A stretch of DNA of 64,000 bases, from contig NC_044011.1 in assembly GCF_900496995.4 (NCBI RefSeq), positions 14,788,041-14,852,040 of the forward strand, read 5' to 3'. Both the position numbers and the translations under genes were made by a program. The stretch comes from Aquila chrysaetos chrysaetos (Eukaryota; Chordata; Aves; Accipitriformes; Accipitridae). The notes below the pieces were generated by a model. The model worked only from the letters and a program-made list of their open reading frames with translations, had not been told where the DNA came from and did no database searches. Below, in pieces: positions 12,505 to 23,603 of this stretch; within the stretch, counting starts at the first letter, position 1, and each line of letters starts with the position of its first letter.

Positions 12505-13865
12505 ATCATAGAATCATGGAATCACTAAGGTTGGAAAAGACCTTTAAGATCATCAAGTCCAACCGTTAACCTAATGCTACCAAGTCCACCACTAAACCAT
12601 GTCCCTAAGCACCACGTCAACATGTCTTTTACATACTGCCAGGGATGGTGACTCAACCACTTCCCTGGGCAGCCTGTTCCAGTGCTTGAGAACCCTTTTG
12701 GTGAAGAAATTTTTCCTAATATCCAATGTAAACCTCCCCTGGTGCAACTTGAGGCTGTTTCCTCTTGTCCTGCCGCTTGTTACTTGGGAGAAGAGACCGA
12801 CCCGCACCTCACTACAACAACCTCCTTTCAGGTAGTTGTAGAAAGTGTTAAGGTCTTCCCTCAGGCTCCTTTTCTCCAGGATAAACAACCCCAGTTCCCT
12901 CAGCTGCTTCTCATAAGACTTGTGCTCCAGGCCCTTCACCAGCTTTGTTGCTCCTCTTTGGATGCACTCCAGCACCTCAATGTCTCTCCTGTAGTGAGGG
13001 GCCCAAAACTGAACACAGAACTCGAGGTGCAGCCTCACCAGTGTCGAGCACAGGGGGACGATCACTTCCCCGGTCCTGCTGGCCACACTATTTCTGACAC
13101 AAGCCAGGATGCCATTGGCCTTCTTGGCCACCTGGGCACACTGCTGGCTCATATTCAGGTGGCTGTTGACCAACACCCCCAGGTGCTTTTCCACCAGGCA
13201 GCTTTCCAGCCACTCTTCCCCAAGCCTGTAGCTCTGTATGGGGTTGTTGTGACCCAAGAGCAGGACATGGCACTTGGCCTTGTTGAACCTCATACAACTG
13301 GCCTCGGCCCATCGATGCAGCCTGTCCAGATCCCTCTGTAGAGCCTTCCTATCCTCGAGCAGATCAACACTCCCGACCAACTTGGTGTCATCTGCAAACT
13401 TGCTGAGGGTGCACTCGATCCCCCCGTCCAGATCATTGATAAAGATATTAAACAGAACTGGCCCAAACACCGAGCCCTGGGGAACACCACTTGTGACCCA
13501 CCACCAACTGGATTTAACTCCATTCACCACAACCCGTTGGGCTCGTCCAGCCAGCCAGTTTTTCACCCAGTGAAGAGTACACGTGTCCAATCCATGAGCA
13601 GCCAGTTTCTCCAGGAGAATGCTATGGGAAATGGTGTCCAAGGCTTTATTAAAGTCTAGGTAAACAACATCCACAGGCTTTCCTGCATCCACTAAGCAGG
13701 TCACCTCGTCATAGAGGGAGATCATGTTAGTCAAGCAGGACCTGCCTTTCATAAACCCATGCTGACTGGGCCTGATCACCTGCTTGTCCTGTACATGCTG
13801 CATGATGGCACTCAAGATGATCTGCTCCATAATGATCCTGGATGTGCCAGGGATGGCCTCTGTCC
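12505..13865 (-). mobile_element. CR1 LINE, 5'-truncated, young
   Basis: This is the 3' part of a CR1 non-LTR retrotransposon. On the minus strand it ends in ...GATTCCATGATTCTATGAT, the typical CR1 3' terminus, preceded by the family's 3' UTR words (ACCTTTAAGATCATCAAGTCC on the plus strand). Upstream on the minus strand lies a long reading frame for the reverse transcriptase and C-terminal region of ORF2, listed separately. The endonuclease domain, ORF1 and 5' UTR are missing, as is usual for CR1 insertions. Recognisable protein homology fades near 13820-13865, so the 5' junction is approximate. CR1 normally leaves no obvious target-site duplication, and I saw none. The 3' UTR and protein closely match the copy at 23.6 kb, so both belong to one subfamily. 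Confidence 0.95.
12592..13830 (-). CDS. CR1 ORF2 fragment: reverse transcriptase core and C-terminal region, uninterrupted
   Basis: A 412-codon frame with no stop or frameshift encodes most of the CR1 reverse transcriptase, which copies the element's RNA into DNA at the target site. Visible motifs, by residue: motif [11 protein letters not shown] at about 57-66, with the first catalytic Asp in LDF; motif B SGVPQGS at about 114-120; motif C FADD at about 145-148, with the catalytic Asp pair. A conserved CR1 tail follows, including [20 protein letters not shown] and [14 protein letters not shown] near the end. The ATG at 13830 is internal to the full ORF2. The frame stays open a little further upstream, so this is not a true start. 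The usual family words DFSKAFDT and GSVLGP appear here as DFNKALDT and GSVFGP. Without the N-terminal endonuclease the fragment cannot mobilise itself. The open frame on the opposite strand (12682-13341) is its shadow. Confidence 0.93.
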   Translation of the reverse strand: MEQIILSAIMQHVQDKQVIRPSQHGFMKGRSCLTNMISLYDEVTCLVDAGKPVDVVYLDFNKALDTISHSILLEKLAAHGLDTCTLHWVKNWLAGRAQRVVVNGVKSSWWWVTSGVPQGSVFGPVLFNIFINDLDGGIECTLSKFADDTKLVGSVDLLEDRKALQRDLDRLHRWAEASCMRFNKAKCHVLLLGHNNPIQSYRLGEEWLESCLVEKHLGVLVNSHLNMSQQCAQVAKKANGILACVRNSVASRTGEVIVPLCSTLVRLHLEFCVQFWAPHYRRDIEVLECIQRGATKLVKGLEHKSYEKQLRELGLFILEKRSLREDLNTFYNYLKGGCCSEVRVGLFSQVTSGRTRGNSLKLHQGRFTLDIRKNFFTKRVLKHWNRLPREVVESPSLAVCKRHVDVVLRDMV

Positions 13866-15798
13866 TCAGTAAGTCTGCGGGTGAGGGGTGGCAGAGGGCT
13901 GGGAGGATTTGGGGATGCTGGTCTGCAGGGAGCAGGCAGACATATGAGCCCTGGAGGCAGAGGACAAGGAATTACTGCGTGTGCTTTGTCCCCTCTTGGA
14001 TGGGGAAGGAGACAGCTCCGGTCAGGAGAGAAGTGCAAGGAGCGAAGTCTGGCCAATTCTCCAGACTGCTGATTCTGGAGAAAAATTGAGCAAGGGTATG
14101 GGTTGGAAGGAAATGAAGAGACAGTATTAGAAAGGTGAGAAAGAGGAGAACAAGCGGATGAGTGTCTTGAGAAGTGCAATTTGGGAATGAGTTTAAGATG
14201 GGTTGGGGAGGGACTGGAAGGAGGATAGGACTTCTGGCAAGTGGCAGACTTGGAGGGTGTGCTCTGTGGTGAGCTACCTCAGGCTTTTATTGTGGGTTAC
14301 ACAATATGGGAACTTTGTTAATTAAAAAAAAGGCAGTCATGTGATTACATTACGTTCCTCCCTTCTTTAAGATGAGCTTCTGTTCTTCATGAATGCAGAG
14401 ATAAGTTAGAAAATTTTGCCCAAAATGTAAAAAAAAGTGAAGATAAGTAAAAAAAAAACCCTAAACAACACCCCCAAACATAGGCCATACCTTTTTTGAA
14501 ATAAGACATGACTTCAGATATTTAGGATTAGCAGTCATGTGGAATGACACTTCTGTGGGAAAAACACCCAAAGACTGGGAACATGCAAGAATGAGGAGTT
14601 TGTTTTAAGGTAAGAAATATGCTTGAAGGGAAGGAAACAGGGCATAAGGACAGAGTTTGGTCGTCTAACTGTGTTTGCTGAGATGCATGCATCTTGCTCT
14701 TTGTTTAGCTCTTTGGCCTGTCTGACATAAAGTATGGTAGTACTGGAGAAAGGCTATTACTACTACACTAATTAAGATTTCAAAGGCAGTATTTCTAAAT
14801 TCTGTATGAGTTAGATCACAAGGCTGGGCAGCTTGCTATCTGTAGAGTAACAGTTTGTCTAAATAAGTAAGTCAGGAGCTCTGAGTTTATGTCCCAGTAA
14901 CTGCAGCCTGCCTGAACGCTATACCTGACTTTAACCCATAAGGTCACACTTAAAAAAATTTACATTAGGGCTGACTTAACAGTTCCCTTTTCTCCTGTTT
15001 CTCAGTTTTCCTGTGAGTTTAATTTTTAGCCCTTTCCTACCTTCTAGGTAACATTTAGCCATAGATTTCAGCGCAGATCTGCAATGGCAAAAGTGTATCA
15101 CACTACTTGTTTTGCCAGTGCCAGAGTCCTGCAAAGGCAGGGCAGCTGCTGCAGGTACCACAGCCACCCGCCCATGACCGAGGGAATATCTGAGTGGGCA
15201 GAGGCTATTGCTGGAGGAGATCTTGCAGCTGGTGCTGACCAGGCTCACCTGGCTCTTTTGGCAGCCAAGGAGCAGCAAGGCTGGTTATTTAGGGCTCTAG
15301 TCAGACTCTCTGCCTTATCCCTCCCTCTCCCTGCACTTCTGCTCACACGCTTACCCTCCCTCTTGCAGAGCTCACTTGCCTGTGTTTCTGAGAAGCCTTC
15401 AGACAATTTTGTTACAGGGTTAGGTGTGAAAAGCAGATAACTGAATTTGAGGAAAAAAGATATAAATGAAAGGGCAATGTTATGTTTGAAGTGGCATGCC
15501 ATCAAAGGATTCACTACCTGTGAGAGATTCCTATGTAAGGATAAATGTGTCAGCGTTGCTGTTGATTAAGTAAACTTGCCCGAGTTGTGCTTCATTGGAT
15601 CAGTTTATCACTCAGCAGCCTGGTGGGATTGCTGCATGGACGGAGATGTGTAACAAACCCAGAGCAAGGTGGCTATTACGTTCATGTAGTGTGAATTAAC
15701 CTATTAGTGTTTAATAAGCTTAATACACTGCCCCCCCGCCTTCAATTTGCCTTTATTTCAGACACAGAAGTACAAATGAAGAACAAGGATTGCTTCTT
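13866..15798. other. Gene-free DNA, first part G-rich
   Basis: From 13866 to about 14280 the plus strand is unusually G-rich (GGGGTGGCAG, GGGCTGGGAGG, TTGGGGAGGGACTGG), then composition returns to AT-rich. A 118-codon open stretch at 15084-15440 lies in a locally G+C-richer patch but has no recognisable domain, and the opposite strand is also open there. It is not called as a gene. Confidence 0.5.
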
Positions 15799-15903
15799 TT
15801 CCATCAGCAATGACTTCTTAGGACACAAGATTCAAAGAATGTTCTTGGCTTGCGTGTTAAAGAAGCATTCATTGCTTTGTTGCAGTGACCGCTTCTTACC
15901 GCT
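15799..15903 (+). repeat. Hairpin-rich duplicated unit, copy A
   Basis: A 105-base segment is repeated in the same orientation at 16726-16830 with 11 mismatches (about 90% identity) and no gap over the core that starts TTCCATCAGCA. Most differences are transitions. The core contains ACACAAG and GCTTGCGT arms around an inner CAAAGA / TTCTTG pair, less well paired than in copy B. A second hairpin follows, GAAGCA TTCAT TGCTTT, and then a near-palindrome TTGCAGTGACCGC. No coding potential is shared beyond the nucleotide similarity. The repeat family is not recognised. Confidence 0.85.
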
Positions 15904-16424
15904 TAAAGAGTGCACAGTCCCACAAATTTAGAAATCAGTTTGCATGTCCTTGTAAATTTGTCAGTATGTTACAGTCTCAAAAATTGGGGTTTTTTGATTC
16001 ATATTTTTATGGAATCTGAAAATGAGAAGATGGTATTTTTTTTTTTCAAAAAAAGAGCAATATTAAAAACTAAAAGCAGTTCCTTTTCTTATATCCTGTT
16101 TTATATATATGGATGTGTCAGATTTTTTTTCCCATTGTTACTAGAAAAAATGGTTTAAAGATATATTAAAATATAGAGTGCTTTTAAGGAGAAATTTGCT
16201 GTTAGTTTCTGCCAAATTGTTCTGCAAAGTAGGATTGAGAACAGGACAGAAGACTCTTGTTTTATTTATCTTTCTTGTTTCTCTCTTAGGTTTTGGGTTT
16301 TTTGTAGATTTTCTCAAGCGTATGTTTACTGAAAATACAGCATGTTAAGCTAGAGCTAAGAGGGAAGTCCTTGGTTTCCTGTTCTTTTTCCTTGAATAAC
16401 CTTTCCCAAAGACATACACATATT
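15904..16424. other. AT-rich spacer between the duplicated unit and the old repeat
   Basis: About 520 bases of AT-rich sequence with T-runs, for example around 16037-16046 and 16124-16131. No gene or recognisable repeat. Confidence 0.5.
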
Positions 16425-16630
16425 CTGCCTGTGATTTACAGAAGCTGCATCTGGCTCAGGAAGCCTCCATAGATAAAAATAGCTGGAGATTGGCCAAGTA
16501 TGGGGAGAAATGTCATGGGTGCTTACCTGTTCCTACTCTTCCCTAGACATCTGCTTATGGATGGTGTTGGAGACTTGCTACTGGGCAGTTGTCTGACCCA
16601 GCATGGCCTTCCCTATTTACTGCCTGATGG
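16425..16630 (-). mobile_element. Old sauropsid interspersed repeat (GCTGGGTCAGAC family), probably a CR1-lineage tail
   Basis: On the minus strand this carries AAGGCCATGCTGGGTCAGAC, then CAGTAGCAAG, AGCAGATGTCTAGGGAAGAG, GGAACAGGTAAGC and finally GGAGGCTTCCTGAGCCAGATG. The same ordered blocks (CTGGGTCAGA, TGTCCTGTCTCCAGCAGTGG, CAGCTCAGAGGCTTCCTGAG) occur at 47735-47960 on the plus strand. From memory this is a widespread old repeat of birds and other sauropsids. I am confident it is an interspersed repeat, and less sure that CR1 is the right family. No coding capacity remains. Confidence 0.65.
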
Positions 16631-16725
16631 CCTTTATTTCTCTGAATACAGAGGACAGGGTTTGCTCTCCAGCACTGCTTCTAGAGGTGACTTACGTGTG
16701 AGGGTTGCTGCAATGGCATGTTCTC

Positions 16726-16830
16726 TTCCATCAGCAGTGACTGCTTAGCGCACAAGATTCAAGGAATGTCCTTGGCTTGTGTGTTAAAGAAGCATTCATT
16801 GCTTCGTTGCAGTGACTGCTTCCTACTGCT
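16726..16830 (+). repeat. Hairpin-rich duplicated unit, copy B
   Basis: This is the partner of the unit at 15799-15903, 927 bases downstream in the same orientation. It holds a well-paired stem-loop at 16751-16781: outer arms CACAAG (16751-16756) and CTTGTG (16776-16781), inner arms CAAGGA (16760-16765) and TCCTTG (16769-16774), with an ATG loop, ATT on one side and a single G on the other. With G-U pairs the outer stem could extend three pairs more. A second hairpin, GAAGCA/TGCTTC, lies at 16789-16805. CAGTGACTGCTT occurs on both sides of the hairpins (near 16735 and 16810), so the unit has its own internal direct repeat. It begins about 100 bases after the old interspersed repeat. Function is unknown. 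Confidence 0.85.
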
Positions 16831-16839
16831 GGTGTCCAA

Positions 16840-18165
16840 CTAGAAACCCACTGTCTTGGGAGCCAGACACCAAGGGGTGTGTGTGTAAGGCTCACTTGTT
16901 GGCAATTAATTTCATCTGATCTTCAAAGGGAAAATGAATTAAATAACTTCAGTCAGTAGCTATGATAGCTTTACTCTGTCAAGAGGAAGGGTATGACAGA
17001 AGTGTTTAACGGCATCATCTGACTGCCAGTATACCGGCCAAATCTAATCATTACAAATAGGGTTTGGCTCAAGCAATGAGAGCATACTCTTAGGAGTTTA
17101 TTCTGCAGTCTTCAACTGGCTACAGAGAAGCCTGACCTCTTGTGCTTTTAGTTTTTCTCACCTGTGTCCCAAAGGTTCAGATATTGTTTGATACCCAGGG
17201 CACAGTGTGCTGGTCCTGTGGAAGCTACAGGTAGAGACTAAGAGCTTTATTTATGTTCATGGTTGCCTGTGCTAATGAACAGATGTGGTACAGCTGAAGC
17301 TGGCAATGCTGTGTTGTCTGAAGATTCACAAATGTGGATGTTTTCTGGTTCCTGGCGACTGATGCGCCTTTGGCTCCTCATCCCACTTAGGAGAAAGGTT
17401 GTTGCCTCAGCTGTGTTTCTAAGTGATGGTGTATATTTCCTCTTTTTCCTCACAGAAGTCACAGGAATCTCTGTGTTCAGGCATAGGGTGGAGTTTGGTT
17501 GTTTGGCTTGGCAAGTCACAGATTAATCTGTGTGCTGTGCATATGTGTGTGAGTGTGCATCACAGCTCATCCCCTTCATTTGAAGAGGACATAAGCAAGT
17601 AGTGAGAGGCAACAAAAATTTATCAGCTGGTCAAATTTACATTCAGCAAATATGAACAAGGTTTTGGAAGAAGAAGAGGAACAAGATGAAGGATGGGAGC
17701 TTTCCTTTTTCATTGTTTTCTCAGTTCCTTCATTGCAAACTCAGACGCTGCATTTTTTTCCCATGAATTCTCTTACTGTTCTTTATCTGCAGATGCTCTC
17801 TTCTCCTTTAACACCCTTCTTCTATAATATAAAAATAATAGAGCTGAAAAGGGTGTTGATCCGAAGTGGAAGAGGGAGTACCTGCCTCACACCAGTGCAA
17901 GGAGGCATGGGTTGCTGTTGAAAACTCAGCTGCCCCAGGAACAGAGAAAGGGCCCAGGTGGGTGAGGTGTCCGTCCTGCTGAGTATCCCAGCTGCTGCAC
18001 CCATCCTGCCCTGACTGTAAGGGTAGAAGAGCTGTAGCACTACCAGTAATGCTGGGAAAGAAATACAAGAGTTTGGGGACTCCCATACAACCCATAAGTA
18101 GGCAAATAAATGTTTTATAAATGCCTATAGTTCTGTGACAATCAAAAGAATTAAATCCAAAGTTT
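16840..18165. other. Gene-free DNA
   Basis: No gene or named repeat was found. Short open stretches at 17263-17526 and 17247-17519 are open on both strands and look like chance. A somewhat G+C-richer patch lies around 17920-18060. Confidence 0.5.
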
Positions 18166-18170
18166 TTTTC

Positions 18171-18227
18171 TGCTACGTGTTGAAGGCTATGCTATGTGTT
18201 AGAGGTTGTGCTGTGTGTTGGTGTATT
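18171..18227 (+). repeat. 19-bp imperfect tandem repeat, three copies
   Basis: Three adjacent 19-base units begin at 18171 (TGCTACGTGTTGAAGGCTA), 18190 (TGCTATGTGTTAGAGGTTG) and 18209 (TGCTGTGTGTTGGTGTATT). Similarity is highest in the first ten bases of each unit and decays toward the end. Confidence 0.75.
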
Positions 18228-21200
18228 TGTTTTGATCAAATTATTTTGGAACCTCAAACTATTGTTCATTTTAAACAGAACCTGTCCTCTAAATATTGAT
18301 GCTGTAGAGGATTAAATAATGATAAGAATAATAGAGTAATAGAAATTTCTTTTGACCTAACTGTTCATATTAATGACTAGTAACAATTTCCTTTTCCTAA
18401 ATATGCAAGCTGAGTCAAATGCGCTTTACTACTAACGTGCTGCTGTATTTCTGGAGTAATTTGTGTTTATTTTCTAACTCTGCAAGATAGGCTACTTCTG
18501 CAAGGATCACCTTCTTGATGTACATTGTTCTGGGTTAACTTCATGTGTGTTGGAATAGTGTGTGTGTAGTATGAAATGCTGTAATTCTGTGCCTCATTTA
18601 CAGTCTCATTGTACCTAGAATTAGCTAGGTAGTACATTTAGAGAGGGGTGAAATTCATGGCAAAAAAGCCCATTGTACTTCTGAAAAAATATTTATAAAA
18701 TTCATCCCATTTCCACCAATTTTTTTCCAGTTAAAATTAAAACATGAAAAAAATTATGAAAAATCATTAACTTTCTGTTTTGTTATTTTAAAGATAAAAT
18801 GTTTTGATGTTTTGATAGAAAATCAGCTTTCATTCTGAAATTTCTATAATGATATTTAACAGTAAATGCTTTCCTTTTTCAAATATTTGACAGTAGCCAC
18901 TTCCTTTCTGTCAAACAAAATGGTTTTTATAATCTGTTGATAGTTTCTTCTTGCACCCTAACATTTTCAGCATTTCCATGTGGTGGTCGTATTTAAATGA
19001 AAAGTTGGAAGAATGAGGGCAGAAGAGAGAAGGGATGTTACTTTTGCTTTTCTCTACATTTCTCCTGCCAAACATAGGCCGTACCTTTTCCATCTCTCTT
19101 GATCTTCCCTCTTCTCTTTCTTTTTTTTATTCACCTCAATCCCACAACAAATCTTAAAAAGAAATAATTATTTGTACAGATCTGTTTTCCCTTGACTTCA
19201 CTAAGCCCTTTTCAAGCAGTAGCTACAAAATTGAAACTAACTCTGTTATTATATTGTGCTATTAATATAAAAGGGCAGGTAATCAAACGTGATGGTTATT
19301 TGAATTTCAGCAGAATAATACTTGTGTTAACAACAAACCTTGGTTTTCCCTTACTAATTCAGTGGCTTGTGTGGATTAGTATCCCTATTGTTTAACTGGG
19401 AATTCTGATGCCTACTTTAATTAAGATTTGTTATTATATCTCTTATAACATCTTTTTATCATTTTCTTATAATTTTTCAAACCTTTCATCTTTTAGGCTA
19501 TAATTTCCTCTATTTGATCCCTCAGAACAGATGACTTTTCTATATTCTTTCTTCCTTTCTTGTGAGAAAATTAGAGGAAAAATATATTTGTTAATTGTAT
19601 TTTGTTATGACAGCCAAAAAATGTATACTTTAATCATAATAAATAAGCCTTCAAATTTTTCCTGCTGTGTCTGAGGAAGAAATTTTTTAAGGTAAAAGAT
19701 TAAGATCTAGTCTCTGCCAGTGATATTCTTTGCATATTCTTTGCAAATTGGCTTTGCTTAGGTTATCTGATAGATGTTAGAAAATTGCACAGTTGCATAC
19801 GTTGGATTTTCCATGGGGGTCTTTCTGTAAAGCTCTTTAAATTCTTCACTAAAGATGAATAATCTGTGTGAGTGAGTAGCTTGCTTAGGATGCTTCTGCA
19901 CTGTACGGGAAGTTGGGATTGCAGACTATGTTGATATATTTGAACTAATTTTAAACTGCTGGACCACATGCAGCCATGGTAGCACATAGCCTACTTGGAA
20001 TTACATATCTAGTGTATATCCAGACCCCAGAGCAGATTTTGTAATTTGTGTTGAATGTCTTTTGTTACTGTGTCTACACTTCTATCAACACCTGACCTGA
20101 ACAGTACTATTTTGAGCACGTCTACACAGCTGTAGTGACCATCAGGAAAACAGCTTTGCATAGGTAATAATATAAGAAACATAAAGACTACCAGAATACA
20201 GTAGCTTTTTAAAACATCCCTGTGAACTTTTATCTATTCCTTTTTTTCTCTCCTTACATTTTACCATCTTCCAAGATTTTTTGTTTATATATGTTTTCCA
20301 GCTGTACACATGCAACTTAATATCTGTGTTCTTTAATGTCTGCCAATTCCTTTATTCTATCTACCTGCAAATGTCTGAAAAATGTTCTTTTGATTAGAGG
20401 TGACCCATATTAACATGGAGGTATTGAAACAGCTGAAGTGGCCTCAACTTATTACTAGGCTGTCACTCATAACAGTATCTGGTTTTGGCAGAAGGTCAAC
20501 AATGCAGGTTTGAGCTTCATGACTTCAGAGAGTTCCTAATATTAGAAAGACAGATGTACACAAAGATGGTAGAGAATTTAATGGAGGTGTATCATCTTTG
20601 TCTGAAATTTTAAACTAGTCTTTTTTCCTGCAATGTTATGCAGCTTTTTAGTAACACATTCTCTAATTTTTTGTTGTTGTTGTTGTTAAATATATTTTAT
20701 TAATGGAGGAATTACCTGTTAAATCACAGATTTTGTGAATGTTAATGAAGCCCTAACTCTCTTCTGTAATGTGTATTTCCAGTGTAACATTTTGCGTGCT
20801 CAGCTTTGTAGACTTTCCCTCTGGTATCCCTTCCGAAGGTTGTATGTTTATAACTGTATGAAAACAAGATCTATTTAATATGATTGTGTACTCAAATTTT
20901 GAAGTACTAAAAATCACAAGTGTCTAGCATCTAACTCGGTAGGCCTCTGGGATTTTTTCATTAGTGATAAAGTGATTTCTAGATTCACTAAATCAGTTAG
21001 GACTGTATTTACTGCAACATCAGTTTAATGCTAGGAAAAGTTTTCACAGTTTATGCCTAGTCAAGTTTCTGTGGAAGGCAATGAAGTTGATTCTGGTTTG
21101 AATTAAATTCTTGCCACTAAGGAAAAAAATACGCTGTAGCTGGATACTTCAGAAGTGAAACCCATACAATGTAAATCTTGCTGATTCACCTACTTCATAT

Positions 21201-23603
21201 ACAATTGGCTAAAACCAATACATATTTCGGATTTGCTGTTAGGCACTCACAATCTTAGTGTTAGGGGGCAGAAGAACTTGTGTAAAGAGCTTCTGGGTAC
21301 ACTTGAGGCCATTGTAAAGCCCATTGAAGGAGAAGGAAATCTGCCTACTGACTTGAATGGACTTTGTCTCTCTTAATGCTCAACAGCTGTAACAAGGAAA
21401 TTAATTTGTTTAACCTTTTGATTTAAACCATTTCTAATATTATGTTTCTAGGAATTAATTTGTTCATATAAATCCTGACCTTTCTTGAACAGATGGTGAT
21501 AATGATGACAATGAGATTGGTATTGAATGGCATATGGGAAATGTGAGGCCCAAATAATATATTTGATTGCTGTTGATCAAGCAAGAACCTAATTTGATCA
21601 CAAGGATGTTTTATTTGAATAAAACTATTGCAGCCTGAAGTTTTCTGTAGAAGTTTCAATGCTCTTGACCCTGATTAGGCTCTTAGATATGTAGTTGCTT
21701 GGTGCATACTCTTTCGATAATACTTTCCTGAACATAGGTTTTTAGGGCTGTATTAAAGGCTAAATTCCAGTTGTACAAATTCTAAATTGATTAGTAATAT
21801 TAGGTGACAGAAAAGAAGTGGGTAAGGACGTTCCTTATTAAAGAGACTGAATTTGCATGAGTCATTACAGCAAAAGACCTCATGGAATTGCATAGTATCA
21901 AAATAACCCAAAGTTAAAGCCTCAGTTACATTTAAAATACTTATGGCATGTGCATCTTTTTAGGTTTTTTTAATTTGTTTATATTGAAAAATAACCTGGT
22001 AGCAATCTTAAAAAAATAATATGAATTGTAGATCTCTAGTCTTTGCAACAATTTGGTGGAACAGATTGTAGTTGTGACATACTGATGCCTGACACAGCAG
22101 GCAGAGGATAATACTATATAACCTGAAATTTCCCAGCTTTTTGCTATTTCTCTTAGCAGAAATACAAACTGCATAAACCTGGCTTGTCTGTTGAGAATAC
22201 TAACTGAAAGGTGGTGGCAAAGCTATTGTCTTCGATGTGTGAAGTATTATTCTGTATGTAAACAGATTAAGAAATGTCTCTTATTTCCATTCTCTTTTTA
22301 TTTACAGCACAAAATTACACAATTAGTGTTTGTGTTTCTATTAGGGATTGTTTTATCTGGTAGGGATGAGAATTTATAAAGAATTTTACAAGGAGAAAAA
22401 AGCCTTTAGTAGAACCAGTCATCCCTAGAGTAGGAGGGTAAGGTTTTACTATTCCATTAGAACAGATTGGATAATTTTTTTCCAGGAGGGAGGGGATATG
22501 ATCTTTTAGTTTTAGATTGCTACTTGGTATCTTCAACCACAGAAGGTCACTAAATGGGTTTAAATTCTTACATGAGGATGGTGTTTTCCAGGAGAACAGT
22601 TTGTGAGTAACATATGTATGTTAGTGTTCAGATCAGATGTATCACCAGATACTAGTAAATTTGCAGAGATATGTGTGGTGAAATTAAATAAATTAGGGGG
22701 GCCATCTGTTACAGAGGATTATCTTTAGGTTCTTAAGGGACAATTTTAGCACCAGGATTACTACAGTTTGTTCAAACGGCTGTGGATTACAGTTATACAC
22801 AGGAGAGATTAAAAAAGAGTGATATAATTTACTCCTGTTTTTATCTTAGTTAAGACTAAAATGTATAGTAGATTTTTGCTCTTTTTAAAAAAAAAACCAA
22901 AAAAACTCAAAAAACCAAACTCCTACCAGCTCTAAACTAAGTGCATAAGGAAGGATGGACTTGTTATTAATCTATTTCTGTATATTTGTACTGAAATTTC
23001 CCACTATATGGAAAACTGTCCCTTTAGGACATATGGGAACTTGGTGATAGCAGTAAGATTTACATTTTTTGGGGGTGGTGAAGAAAACTTGTTTGAGGAT
23101 GTATTAGTATTGTGAATAGAAAAGAGTCTAAATACTGTGTTTAAAAATGGATGTGGAATGATCTGCTGGCGCTGCTATTTTGCTTGTTAAGTATTCTATT
23201 CATTTATCGGAAAATTAGTTCAATCTAGGCCTACCTCTGGGACATAAGTGAGCCCACAGCTTGAAAAAAATGACTTGGTTTCTTCTGGCTCAAGAATTAA
23301 GCTACCTACCAAGAAAGTAAAATAGGGATACATATTTCTAGTAACTTAAATTGGTAAAACTGTTCTGCACACTACTTTTAATAGTATTCTTTAACTATCT
23401 GTGAATTGATTTTTTTTGAAAATCATAATGTACTATCAGGGCAGGTCAACATATTAATGTTTGTCCCTAGTATACTTTCAATAGAAATGTTATAAAATAA
23501 TAGATGTATATTGGACTGTATTTGAGAAAATAAGTTGCACATTGAAATGCAGTATTTGTCAAATTGCTCATCTGATGAATGCCTGTATAAGCAACGCACT
23601 ACT
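18228..23603. other. Gene-free AT-rich DNA
   Basis: About 5.4 kb of low-G+C, mostly unique sequence. No frame exceeds 80 codons with any recognisable domain. It contains a short (TTG)n run at 20671-20687 and an A-rich patch around 22887-22920 (AAAAAACC-type). Confidence 0.6.
20671..20687. repeat. (TTG)n microsatellite
   Basis: Five or more TTG units follow a T-run. Confidence 0.85.

Noticed and set aside
12682..13341. 219-codon open frame on the plus strand
   Set aside because: It lies exactly opposite the CR1 reverse transcriptase frame and matches the antisense of the other CR1 copy. It is a shadow, not a host gene.
15084..15440. 118-codon open frame on the plus strand
   Set aside because: It is in a G+C-richer patch where long open frames arise by chance. 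The opposite strand is also open and no domain is visible.
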